This document shows, in pieces, positions 55,029-63,469 of a stretch of 64,000 nt of DNA. Within the stretch, counting starts at the first letter, position 1, and each line of letters begins with the position of its first letter. The stretch covers positions 124,001-188,000 of the forward strand of contig CAWGMB010000001.1 in the NCBI GenBank assembly GCA_963823515.1, given 5' to 3'. The position numbers and the translations under genes were made by a program. Below the pieces are notes generated by a model that saw only the letters and a list, made by a program, of their open reading frames with translations, was not told where the DNA came from and did no database searches. This stretch comes from Miltoncostaea sp963823515 (GTDB lineage Bacteria; Actinomycetota; Thermoleophilia; Miltoncostaeales; Miltoncostaeaceae).

Positions 55029-55537
55029 GGCACTTCTACTTCGACACGAACCCACTCATGAGGTGGGCTGAGTCGAGAGCAGGATCTGCTGCTCCGCGCT
55101 CGGTCACGGCGGGGCTTAGGGTTGTTGAGCTCGTTGAGCTGGAGGTCAGGACGACAATCTCAGAGACGACGCTCGTGGAGTTCCATAGCAACCTCTGCGG
55201 CCATCGCCGGAACAATGTGCACAGCGATCATGACGACGCATGGTTCGATGACGTCCGGTATATACTAATGGGCTGGATCGCCAACGGGCGGCTAGAAGTC
55301 CTTGCCGAAGAGTCGCGGACTATTGAAACGGCAATGTCGTACATCTCGCTCGCCCAAGAGGAGGGCAAGCGGCTAAAGGCGTGGGACGCTGTGCACTTAT
55401 GCCGGGCGACACAATGGGCGCGGGATATCGGAGAGCGTGTCACCGTCGTCACCGGCGATGGAGACTTCGAGGCGTTCCTTAGTCTTTTTCCCACGTTTCG
55501 GGAGTTTGTCGAGGTCGAAACGGTCGGTGTGGTCTAA
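55025..55537 (+). CDS. PIN-domain nuclease-like protein
   Basis: 170 residues from GTG 55025, overlapping the receiver gene by 4 nt (GTGA). PIN acidic residues: Asp7 (YFDTNPLM), Glu52 (TLVEFHSNL), Asp121 (KAWDAVHLC) and Asp145/Asp147 (TGDGDFEAF). No antitoxin gene adjoins; its partner is more likely the two-component pair upstream. Would cut RNA with Mg2+ as the effector of the operon (inference). Codons are AT-richer than in chromosomal neighbours (for example TATATACTAATGGG near 55259). It converges with vsr, 18 bp apart. Confidence 0.75.
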   Translation: MRHFYFDTNPLMRWAESRAGSAAPRSVTAGLRVVELVELEVRTTISETTLVEFHSNLCGHRRNNVHSDHDDAWFDDVRYILMGWIANGRLEVLAEESRTIETAMSYISLAQEEGKRLKAWDAVHLCRATQWARDIGERVTVVTGDGDFEAFLSLFPTFREFVEVETVGVV

Positions 55538-55555
55538 GAGGCGCGAGGTCGATCG

Positions 55556-55987
55556 TCAACGCGATGCGAGTGCTGACACGACGGCTGCGGCTGCGCTTGA
55601 CGGCTCCTCGTGTTCCCAGACCCGAATGACCAGCCAGCCCTCGGCAACCAGAGCCCTCGTGGCTCGCGCGTCTCTGGTTCTATTGGTCTGAATCTTCTCG
55701 CGCCACCAGGCGCCATTGCGTGCCGGCCATGTGCCATGCTGTGGACAGCCGTGCCAGAAGCACCCATCCACGAAGACGGCGACCTTCTTCCGAGGGAATG
55801 CTATGTCCACCCGCGAGCGAACGCCGGGCAACGCCTTGTAGTCCACGCGGTAGCGTAGGCCAATCCCGTGGAGGATGGAGCGCAAAGCAAGTTCGGGTGT
55901 CGTGTCGCGCCGGCGAGTGTTCATCATCCGTTGACGAATCTGAGGCGTAGACGCCGGAGGAGTAGGGCGTGCGCCGGCGTCCCTCAA
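55556..55987 (-). CDS. vsr: Very short patch repair endonuclease
   Basis: 143 residues from TTG 55987, which overlaps the mcrC stop (TTGA). MMNTRRRDTTPELALRSILH, RYRVDYKALPGVRSRVDIAF, VDGCFWHGCPQHGTWP and WLVIRVWEHE give the Vsr fold with its conserved Asp (VDIAF) and zinc-binding Cys/His cluster. Vsr nicks at T:G mismatches made when 5-methylcytosine deaminates, which suits the cytosine methyltransferase of the same operon. Last gene of the minus-strand cargo operon. Confidence 0.85.
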   Translation of the reverse strand: MRDAGARPTPPASTPQIRQRMMNTRRRDTTPELALRSILHGIGLRYRVDYKALPGVRSRVDIAFPRKKVAVFVDGCFWHGCPQHGTWPARNGAWWREKIQTNRTRDARATRALVAEGWLVIRVWEHEEPSSAAAAVVSALASR

Positions 55988-57215
55988 GCCAGTGCGCCTG
56001 CCGGAGCGTCTTGCCGCATCGAGCGCACCAGTGTGGCGAGGTCCGTGCACTGGGCGAGGAGGGCCTCAGGTGGGGCCGTGAGATCGAGGGCCTCGACTCG
56101 GAGTTCGGGACCGCCATGCCGGACCGTGTGGTGCGTGGGACCAAAGAGCGATTCGGCGTAGATGAGCAGGCCCTCCCGCAGCCCTGATGCAGAGCAGTAT
56201 GCGAGGAGCTGGTAGAGGTCGGAGATCTGACCTTCGCGTGTTGTCTTGTACTTCACGTCCCCCACAAAGACGCAGCGTCGGTCTACCCAAAGCGACAGGT
56301 CGGGCTTGGGACATACCAGCCGGCGTTCGTCCAGCGGCAGAGCCTGCCCCTGCAGCCAGCGCTCTCTGGGAGACGCCGATCTTCGTAGGGCGTCTCCGAG
56401 CGCGGCGAATACAAAGTCCTCGAAGACCTTATTCATGTTGAAGAAGAAGCTCGCCACTCGGACGGAGCCCGACCGCAGGTCGGGGGAGCTGTGCCTGAGG
56501 ACGAGGCGGGCGAGCCCAAGGGGTTCGCGGTAGCGCTCGTTGAGGCGGGTCACTGGGATCTCCGGCAGCCGCTGTCCGTCGTAGCGGACGTCTGACACGA
56601 GTTCAAAGGAGTGAAGAGCGCGCCGCAGTCGCTGGTGGACAGAGGCGGAGCGGAGCCGCATGAGTGAGAGACGTCTCAATGCGGCCTTCAGGAGCCGATT
56701 CTCTTCGCTGTCAACGCTGTAGTCGTCATACGTGATCTCAAGGGGGACGGGCAGTCCATGCCGCCGCCGGATCTGCTCGGAGAATCGAAGCCGGCCTCGG
56801 AGCCCCGCGAGGGCCTCATTCCTCGTCAAGTATCCGTGGAGCAGGGAACGTCGGACGACCCTTTCGACGCTTGCTGTGAAAAGGGCGGCGAAGGCCTCGA
56901 CAAGCCAACCTCCTCCCGGAGCGCCGCCCGTTCGTCGCGGAGGCGCAACCCTCGGCCGTAGGCCAAGAGGAAGAGGACCCGCTCCGCCCGGAGCTTCGGC
57001 TCGATCACGAGATCGATGCCAGGAAGAGACACCGCTCCTACGATGCTGGAGGCCGTGATCCCGAGACGACCTTTCGTGGCGAGGTCGATGGTGAGCCCTG
57101 CATCGCGGGCGATGCCGTGGAGGGTCTCAAGCGCCGGACCGGCTAGCTCAACCTCCCGCCTCTCCCATTCCTTGAGATGGATCAGGGTGGGCTGGTTCAT
57201 CGGCGGCGCTTCCAT
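55984..57215 (-). CDS. McrC-like subunit with PD-(D/E)xK nuclease, one frameshift
   Basis: ATG 57215 region: IHLKEWERREVELAGPALET, IDLVIEPKLRAERVLFLLAY, RLRDERAALREEVGL. A missing base near 56918 (TTGTC for TTGGTC) moves the frame; after it come VEAFAALFTASVERVVRRSL, LLHGYLTRNEALAGLRGRLR, EITYDDYSVDSEENRLLKAAL and the nuclease motif CPKPDLSLWVDRRCVFVGDVKYK. About 410 residues joined, normal for McrC. It cleaves DNA when driven by the McrB ring. Overlaps mcrB by 19 nt and vsr by 4 nt. Confidence 0.8.
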
Positions 57216-59223
57216 CGTCGGATCCGGGTTCGTCTGTGCGGGGTTGGCTCCTGGATGAGACCGAGGGCGATCTCGAGGGCGGCTAACTCGAACTCAGCGA
57301 CGCGGTCGGGCTCATCGAAGAACTGCTCTTCGATGAACGGCATGATGGAGTGCTTCCAGATGCGCTCGAGCCCGGCGCGATCAAGGTCCGGCCGCATGAA
57401 GTGGCTCGGACCGATCGCGAGGTGCCGATCGGGCAGCCGGCCGTTGGCCAAGTCGACGAGGTCCGCGACGTATTCGAAGCCCGCGGGCCCCCGCTCCTTG
57501 AGCCATCGTCTCAGGAGCGCGTCCACTGGCCAACGATCCGGAGCGAACTCCACGAAGTGGAACCGACGGCGTAGGGCCGCGTCGAGAAGCGCGATCGACC
57601 GATCCGATGTGTTCATGGTCGCGATGATGAAGATGTTCTGCGGCAGCCGGAACGGGCCCGTTCCATACTGGAGTTCGACGTCGTCGTCCGGGTATTCCAG
57701 GAGGTAGTAGAGTTCACCGAAGATCTTCGCGATGTTTCCTCTGTTGATCTCGTCGATGACTAGGACGCAGGGGGAGGTGGTCGAATCGGCGACTTCGGCC
57801 AGTCGCTTGAGCGGGCCGGGGACCACCTCGTACCAGAGGCTCGATCCTTCACCGCCCCCGATTGGGCGATAGCCTTCGACGAAGTCCTCGTAAGCGTAGG
57901 ACGGGTGGAACTGGACAGTCATGCGGTTGGAGACTTCCGGTGCCAGGAAGGCCGCGAGACTTCTCGCGACGAACGTCTTTCCCGTGCCGGGAGGGCCGTA
58001 GAAGATGACCCGCCGCTTGTCGCGGAGAAGGTCGACGATGGTTGCGAGCCATTCCTCAGGAAGCAGGAGATCTTCCGGCGAGCTGGTGGAGGTCGGTCGG
58101 CAGCGCCCCGTCGGGCTCGCCGCCAATACGTTCCCTCCGGCGCCTCCTTCTCACGCGTGAGTAGCCACCAGAGGAACGCCATCTGGCCCCACGCGTCGTC
58201 TGGGAGAAAGGGCTCTAGGAGAGCGCGGAGGGCATCGTTCGATTCGACTGCCAGCTGGCCGGGAGTCTTGCCGGACTCGTCGAGCGGCGGAAGGGGGATC
58301 TGGCGCAACTGCAATGACGGCCTTCTTGCCACGCCGGCCCCGGTAGACGTAGAGCGGCATCCAGCGCTCGGGCGCGGACGACCGAGAGGCATTTGGTGGC
58401 CAAGGCTTCGGAGAACCCGTAGACCTTCCAAGTGGGATCCGAGAGCACGTCGTCGAGACGCTCGGCGTCGGAGCCGGGGCCGTAGAGCAGGTGCCGAATG
58501 GTCGGGACCAGCTTCGCGACCGCCTCCGAGCCGCCCTGCAGAAAGCGGTTGATCTGGGCTTGGTTGCCGGGGCTGCCGTAGACGTCTCCGGGTCAAGCGG
58601 CGGAACTCGGCGAGGTCGAACAAGGCCGGATTGGTGGACGCCTCGGCGAGAGCTTCCTCCGACAGGGCCGCTGCGAGCTCTCCACGCGAGGCCACGTGCG
58701 CGGTCGTCCCGCTCGGTGGGGTATCCGGTCGTCCGCTGCCACTCCTCGATGAGCTGCTCCAGAGAAGGCGGAGCTTCGGTGCCCCCAGGTGGCGCCGACG
58801 ACCTCATGACTCGCGTTCGGGAAGAGCTCCCGAAGGGTGCCGGCGAGACTGCTTCCGTCGAGGGTCGCGACGTGGAGGATCGTCCAACCCTGCCCGGGAA
58901 CCGGTGCGGCGAACAAGGCTGAATCCATGCCGGCTAGCTTCAGTAGGCCGGTGACCCCCGGGATCGTCTTCTGGAGGAGTGCGGCGTCGGGGATCACCGC
59001 CACGCCGAGTCGGAGCCGCTCGTTCGCGCTTGTCTGCTGAAACCTCACAGTCGCGTTGCCCGGTTTGCTGACGTAGGTGACGTACACGTCGTCGGACGCC
59101 AGGCCGACTGCTTCTCCAAGGAAGTGCTGGACGGTCACGGAACTTCGTCGTGCTCGGGGCGCTGGGGTTCGGGACCGCGCTCAGGAGCTCGTCGAGTCGT
59201 CGCTGGAGATCGTTCGTAGCCAC
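57197..59223 (-). CDS. McrB-like AAA+ NTPase with variable N-terminus, several frameshifts
   Basis: The C-terminal 300 residues read cleanly: Walker A IFYGPPGTGKTFVARSL, the McrB signature VQFHPSYAYEDFVEGYRP, Walker B CVLVIDEINRGNIAKIFGEL, then IATMNTSDRSIALLDAALRRRF. Upstream the N-terminal recognition part passes through at least five frames: ATNDLQRRLDELLSAVPNPS (GTG 59223), VQHFLGEAVGLASDDVYVTY, PPSLEQLIEEWQRTTGYPTE, RGELAAALSEEALAEASTNP, YGSPGNQAQINRFLQGGSEA and LAVESNDALRALLEPFLP. A single gene of about 670 residues is the simplest reading; two genes cannot be excluded. It moves along DNA using nucleotide hydrolysis and partners McrC. Confidence 0.75.
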
Positions 59224-59299
59224 CGAGGAGCCGAGACTACGGGGTGCTCACGGCGCGGTCTACGTCGCGGCAGAGAGCGAAGACCGTGGACGAGTCCGC

Positions 59300-60480
59300 C
59301 TACACGACCAACTGGAGCGGTGCGACCTCTGCGGACATCCGCTCAAGGTGACGATCTATGGCCTCAAGGAACTCGCGTTCGAAGTTCAGTGAGCTCCCCC
59401 GAGTGCGCGAACGGAAGCCGTTCGTGGCGCGCAGCGAGAGAGGTCGGGGCTCGTGACGCAGGAATTCCCCGAGAGGCTGAAAGCGGCAAGGAATCGGCCA
59501 TTTGGAGACGGCTGCGCGATGCGCTTCACGCCTGGGCCGCCCCACGCGGCATCGGGCCAGGGGGGGCCGGACCCGATGCTCTCGTCGTCCGTCCCGTCGT
59601 AGCCGCCCGGTGCGCGAAGGCGGTGGCCCACCCAGGCTGCGACCGGAACGCTGACCGCGTTGCCGACGAGTTTCCAGCGCCGTCCGAGACCCCGCTTCAT
59701 CGCCATAGCGGAGGCGGTCCAGTCCTCGGGGAAACCCTGAAGCCGTTCGGCGTCGCGGATGTGGGGGAGCACGATCCGATCCTGGCCCCTGAGCCAGATG
59801 GCCGGCGGCGATGGGATCCCGATCGTCGAACCGCCCTTGAGCGTGGGGATGGCGTCTCGTGCCCAGCCCAGCCCGCGGACCCCCTCGGTCCAGTAGAACC
59901 CGTAGGCCTCTCCCGGCGAGGAGGGCTCGCTCCCGGCGTCGTCTGCGTAGAGAACCTCGCGAGGGTCGTCGGTTGCGGAGGCGAGCAGGAGGACTCGCTG
60001 TCTCCTCTGCGGCAAGCCGAAGGAACGCGTATCCACGACGCGGTACGCCCAGGAGTAGCCGAGCTCTTCGAGCGAACGCGTGAGCAGGCTCATCGCCGCG
60101 CCGCGTGCCAGACGCAGCATGAACGGCACGTTTTCGAAGAGCACCCACCGCGGCTGAGCTGGAGCTCTTCGCAAGAGCCGGAAGACGTGATCGACCAGCC
60201 CGGAGTTGGATCCTTCGATGCCCAGGGTTCGGCCGGCTTGGCTCAGGTCCTGGCATGGGAACCCCGCAGTCACGAGGTCAACCTCGGGGAGTGTCCGGAG
60301 CTCGCGGATGTCTGCAACCACCGCGGTCCCGGAGAACTCCGGGCGGGAGGCAAGGACGGTGCGAGCCCCCTCGTCGATCTCGCACAGGAGCTCGCCTCGA
60401 TGGCCGGCTTGGTGGAGGCCGAGCTCGATGCCCCCGATTCCGGCGAACAGGCCGGCGACGCGGAGTGGCTCGCCGGTCAT
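59300..60480 (-). CDS. dcm: DNA (cytosine-5-)-methyltransferase, one frameshift near the end
   Basis: ATG 60480. Motif I VAGLFAGIGGIELGLHQAG, catalytic motif IV AGFPCQDLSQAG (Cys76), motif VI VLFENVPFML, motif VIII QRRQRVLLLA, a target-recognition stretch, then motifs IX-X (RLQGFPEDW, KLVGNAVSVPVAAWVG). A shift near 59510 leads to SKWPIPCRFQPLGEFLRHEP and NFEREFLEAIDRHLERMSAE, the family's usual tail. About 393 residues. First gene of the operon with mcrB, mcrC and vsr; protects host sites from the McrBC-like nuclease (LlaJI-like model, inferred). Confidence 0.85.
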
Positions 60481-60625
60481 GCCGCGCCGGGTTGTTGGGT
60501 GATCTTGATCAGGGGCACTGTGCAGAACCTACGGATCAGATCGGACATCGGCCGATCGGCCTCGCTCCCGCTCGCGAGACCTCGCGGCGGGCAGCATCGA
60601 GCCCCAGGAAGCGACAACTGCGCGG

Positions 60626-60970
60626 TCACGATCCGCCGCGCTCGGCGTGGAGACGAGCGTTCAGCCTGATCGGATCGAAGGCGGCGACGTGGGGGGGTCG
60701 AGCCCCGTTCGCTGCAAGCCGTTCGACCACGAGCTGATCGGTAGCGCATGCCGTGGCTATCTCGGCGAAGACTTCTGCGCTGAGACCTAGTCGCCGGAGG
60801 CAAGCGACGTCGATGGGGCACGGATAGCGGTAGTAGTCGCCGAGCGTCCCGGCGTCGGCAGCACGGGCCTTGTCGATCATCCGGGGGAGCCAGGGGTAGC
60901 CGGCAACGCTGGCATCCATCGGGCGCGGCTCCTCCACGGCGAGGTCCTTCGCGACGGGCGGGCGCCCCAC
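60626..60970 (-). CDS. DUF5069 domain protein
   Basis: 114 residues from GTG 60970, 9 bp after the GntR gene. AGYPWLPRMIDKARAADAGT, then LGDYYRYPCPIDVACLRRLG and LSAEVFAEIATAC match DUF5069. Small soluble protein, function unknown. Its place directly behind the element's regulator suggests it is part of the same transcript. 60481-60625, before dcm, is non-coding and probably holds the dcm operon promoter. Confidence 0.75.
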   Translation of the reverse strand: MGRPPVAKDLAVEEPRPMDASVAGYPWLPRMIDKARAADAGTLGDYYRYPCPIDVACLRRLGLSAEVFAEIATACATDQLVVERLAANGARPPHVAAFDPIRLNARLHAERGGS

Positions 60971-60979
60971 TCGGCTCGG

Positions 60980-61684
60980 TCATGCCTGGATGAGGTAGTC
61001 GGCTTCGAAGCGGTCCGATCGACCCACGAAGGTGAACGTGGAGATCGGCGTCGTCGTGGTCCGAGACACGCGGTGGACCTCGAGTACGGGCGCGTCTGTC
61101 GCTATCGCCAGCAAGTGGGCCTCCTCCTTGGATGGTCGTCGGGCAGCGATCCGCTCCCGGTAGCCGACGATTCTGCGCCCGAAGGTCAGTTCGAGGTCGC
61201 CGTAGGTGATCTCGTTTGGCGACAAGAGAGCCTCAGCCGACGGCACATCCAGGCCTTCGAGCGCGTAGTAGGACGCGCCGAGCCCCCAGGGCTCCTCTGA
61301 GGTCGCCGAGCCGAGCCGGCTCTTGCGGATGGCGACGCGGGCGTCGGGCGCGATGGCCAGATCCTCTGCGACCGTGGCCGACGCGATGCCCTCGGTGGCA
61401 CTCACGACCTCTACCCGCCAGGGCTCGTCGGACAGGAGACGGAGCCGGCTGATCCACGGGATTCGCGCTCCGAGGACGACGTAGCCGCGCGGATAGGTCG
61501 ACATGATCCAGCCGTCGCGGGTGAGGGCGGCGAGCGCCTGGCGCACGACCGACCGGGCGCAGTCGAAGTCCTCCTGGAGCTGTCGCTCCGCGGGCAGGCG
61601 GTCGCCGGGGCGAAGCTCTCCCCGGGTGATGCGCTCGGCGAGCGCCTCGCGGATTTCGCGGTGTCGGACCTGCCTGCTTGACAT
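60980..61684 (-). CDS. GntR-family regulator with UTRA domain (KorSA-like)
   Basis: 234 residues; ATG 61684 is chosen over ATG 61696, because the operator at 61683-61696 covers the latter. Winged helix REALAERITRGELRPGDRLP, then CARSVVRQALAALTRDGWIM; UTRA part ASYYALEGLDVPSAEALLSP and VLEVHRVSRTTTTPIS. In pSAM2-type elements a GntR repressor of this kind controls replication and excision. Two operator copies in the divergent region toward xis-int support control of both sides. Confidence 0.85.
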   Translation of the reverse strand: MSSRQVRHREIREALAERITRGELRPGDRLPAERQLQEDFDCARSVVRQALAALTRDGWIMSTYPRGYVVLGARIPWISRLRLLSDEPWRVEVVSATEGIASATVAEDLAIAPDARVAIRKSRLGSATSEEPWGLGASYYALEGLDVPSAEALLSPNEITYGDLELTFGRRIVGYRERIAARRPSKEEAHLLAIATDAPVLEVHRVSRTTTTPISTFTFVGRSDRFEADYLIQA

Positions 61685-61730
61685 GGTACGGACCATAGCC
61701 TACCTTCGGTCGCAACGTGGTACGGACCAT
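61683..61730. promoter_or_regulatory. Two GntR operators between the regulator and xis-int
   Basis: ATGGTACGGACCAT (61683-61696) and GTGGTACGGACCAT (61717-61730), each a palindromic TGGT-N4/5-ACCA element, 34 bp centre to centre. The first overlaps the regulator's start, giving autorepression; the second faces the excisionase/integrase genes. Confidence 0.7.
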
Positions 61731-61784
61731 CGCTCGAACGGCCAACGGCCGACGCGGCGAGTCGGACACGAGGAAGGGGTGGCA

Positions 61785-62139
61785 GTGGAGCGGAGTGGCG
61801 GCGAGTCCCCTGGATCGGTTCGTGCATCTCTCGACCGCGCCCGGCTCCAGGTTCTTCTCGGCGTCACGGATCCCCGGTATCTGACGGTCGCCGATGCGGC
61901 GCGCGTCGCCGGCTTCTCGCGCCGTGCCATCTACCGGTCCATCGAGCGCGGCGAGTTGAGCGCCAGCCTCGTCTGCTCCCGGCTCCGTATCCACCCGGAC
62001 GACTTCCTGCTCTGGATGGAGGGAGAGCCGGCGGCGGTCCGCTCGGTCGCCTGCGCCGGTCGCTGTCTCGGTCGCCCGGCAGGCTGCCGCTGCGGAGGGC
62101 CTCCGCTCGATGCTCGCTCGCCAGGACACGGCCGCATGA
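61785..62139 (+). CDS. xis: Excisionase (MerR-like HTH), one frameshift
   Basis: GTG 61785 after AGGAAGGGG. TDPRYLTVADAARVAGFSRR, then AIYRSIERGELSASLVCSRL and RIHPDDFLLWMEGE form the excisionase winged HTH. As given, the frame runs on into the integrase. A one-base shift near 62030 instead gives PVAVSVARQAAAAEGLRSML and a TGA that overlaps the integrase ATG (ATGA), the usual arrangement. The apparent xis-int fusion is therefore rejected. Confidence 0.75.
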
Positions 62140-63363
62140 GCATCGAGCGACTCGATCGGCAGGGCGGCACCGTGTGGCGGGTCCGGTGGCGCGAGGGCGG
62201 TCAGAACCGTGCACGGGTCCTCGGTCGCAAGCGCGACGCCGAGGCTTTCGACGCCGAGATCCGTCGTCGCAAGCGTGCGGGCGAGCTGCTCGAATCGGCC
62301 GGGGCGCGGATGACGCTCGCTGAGTTCGCCCGAGAGTGGTGGCGGCTGTACGGCGAGCCCAATCTCGCGCGCTCCACGCTGGAGGGCTACGCGATCCTCT
62401 GGGACCGGCACGTCCTGCCGCGCATCGGTGGCGTCCGGCTCCGCGACCTCACTCCCCAGGTGCTCGAGCGCTTCCGCGGCGAGATGTCGGCCGCGGGCGT
62501 CGGACCGGCGGCGCAGCGCAAGACGCTCGTGATCGTGCAGGGCATCCTCCAGCGCGCGGCCGAGTGGGGCTACATCGCGGGCAACCCGGCGAAGGTCGTT
62601 CGCAAGCCGGCGCAGCGGCGCACCCGCGCCGTTCGGCCGCTGGCACCGTCCGCCGTCGAGCGGCTGCGGGCGCACCTTCTCGCCGAGCGCGATCTGCGGA
62701 GCGCCACGCTCGTCTCCGTCCTCGCGTACGCGGGTCTCCGGCCCGGGCGAAGCACTCGGGCTCACCTGGGACCACGTCCGCGAGCGGACGATCCTGGTCG
62801 AGCGCTCCGTCTCGCTCGGGGAGGTGAAGGAGACCAAGACCGGACGCCTTCGTTCGGTGCGGCTCCTGGCCCCGCTCGCCTCCGACCTCAGCGAGTGGCG
62901 CCTCGCCTCAGGGCGACCGACGGATGACGCCCTGGTGTTCCCGGCGGCTGCGGGCGGACCCTGGACGCGCGACGACTGGCGCAACTGGGCGCGCCGTCGA
63001 TTCCGTCCGGCTGCGCTCGCGGCCGGTGCCGCTGGCGCGCGGCCCTACGACCTCCGTCACAGCTTCTGCTCGCTGCTGCTCTACGAGGGCCGGACGATCG
63101 TGGAGGTGGCCCGCCAGGCCGGGCACGCGCCGTCGATGAGCCTCGACACGTACCAGCACGTCATGGACGAACTGGAGGGCGTCGAGCGGGTGCCGGCCGA
63201 GGAGCAGATCCGGCGGGCGCGTGCGGCGCTTGTACCCGTTTCGTACCCGGCGACCGCTGAGCGCGAGGCGACCTCTACCCGGGATCGCGCTGGTCAAGGG
63301 AAGCCGACGAGCGGATTCGAACCGCTGACCCCTTCATTACGAGTGAAGTGCTCTACCAACTGA
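62136..63363 (+). CDS. int: Tyrosine site-specific integrase, one frameshift
   Basis: ATG 62136. N-terminal Arm-type part MSIERLDRQGGTVWRVRWRE, SAM-like core-binding domain RMTLAEFAREWWRLYGEPNL, catalytic domain with Arg in LAYAGLRPGE, then an extra base near 62750, LTWDHVRERTILVERSVSLG, RPYDLRHSFCSLLLYEG and the nucleophile GHAPSMSLDTYQHVMDEL. The HxxR box reads YDLR with Tyr where His is usual. The last 20 residues (SGFEPLTPSLR) are encoded by the att site and tRNA gene. Catalyses integration at tRNA-Thr. About 408 residues joined. Confidence 0.85.
63296..63343. repeat. Right attachment site (att) inside tRNA-Thr
   Basis: 48-bp identity with 46910-46957, covering 7 bp beyond the tRNA 3' end, the T-arm, variable loop and half of the anticodon stem-loop. 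The upstream base differs (TCAAGGG here, TGAAGGG at the left copy), which defines the edge. Confidence 0.9.
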
Positions 63364-63374
63364 GCTACGTCGGC
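63303..63374 (-). tRNA. tRNA-Thr (anticodon CGT)
   Basis: Minus strand: acceptor GCCGACG pairs with CGTCGGC; D-arm GCTCAGTTGGTAGAGC; anticodon stem CTTCA/TGAAG with loop CTCGTAA, so anticodon CGT reading ACG (Thr); T-arm AGCGGTTCGAATCCGCT. 72 nt, CCA not encoded. Its 3' part is the element's attachment site and remains intact after integration. Confidence 0.95.
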
Positions 63375-63469
63375 CCGGGCTCCTGGCGGAGCCGCGAGCC
63401 GCAAGGATAGCGATCCGGTGCGCCAGGCCGAACCCGGGCCACGTGGCCCGGGTTCGGGGGCGCCTGGAG

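Larger units (their letters stand above)
46910..63343. mobile_element. Actinomycete integrative and conjugative element (AICE) carrying two defence-like operons
   Basis: A 16.4-kb element bounded by a 48-bp direct repeat, the right copy inside tRNA-Thr. Backbone: small conserved protein, membrane protein, FtsK-type transfer ATPase, RepSA-like initiator, GntR regulator, excisionase and tyrosine integrase, the set known from pSAM2-like AICEs. Cargo lies between Rep and the regulator: an HTH protein, the methyltransferase-GHKL-receiver-PIN operon and the convergent vsr-mcrC-mcrB-dcm operon. The cargo from about 51 to 59 kb is less GC-rich than the rest. Whether it can still excise is unclear, as several backbone genes read with frameshifts. 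Confidence 0.85.

Noticed and set aside
55025..55537. VapC toxin of a toxin-antitoxin pair
   Set aside because: No small antitoxin gene precedes it; the upstream overlap is with a receiver protein.
55984..59223. Canonical methylation-dependent McrBC
   Set aside because: It shares an operon with a 5mC methyltransferase and Vsr, which would make self DNA a target; a LlaJI-like role fits better.
61785..63363. Excisionase-integrase fusion protein
   Set aside because: The joining residues are unnatural; a one-base shift gives the usual ATGA overlap between separate xis and int genes.
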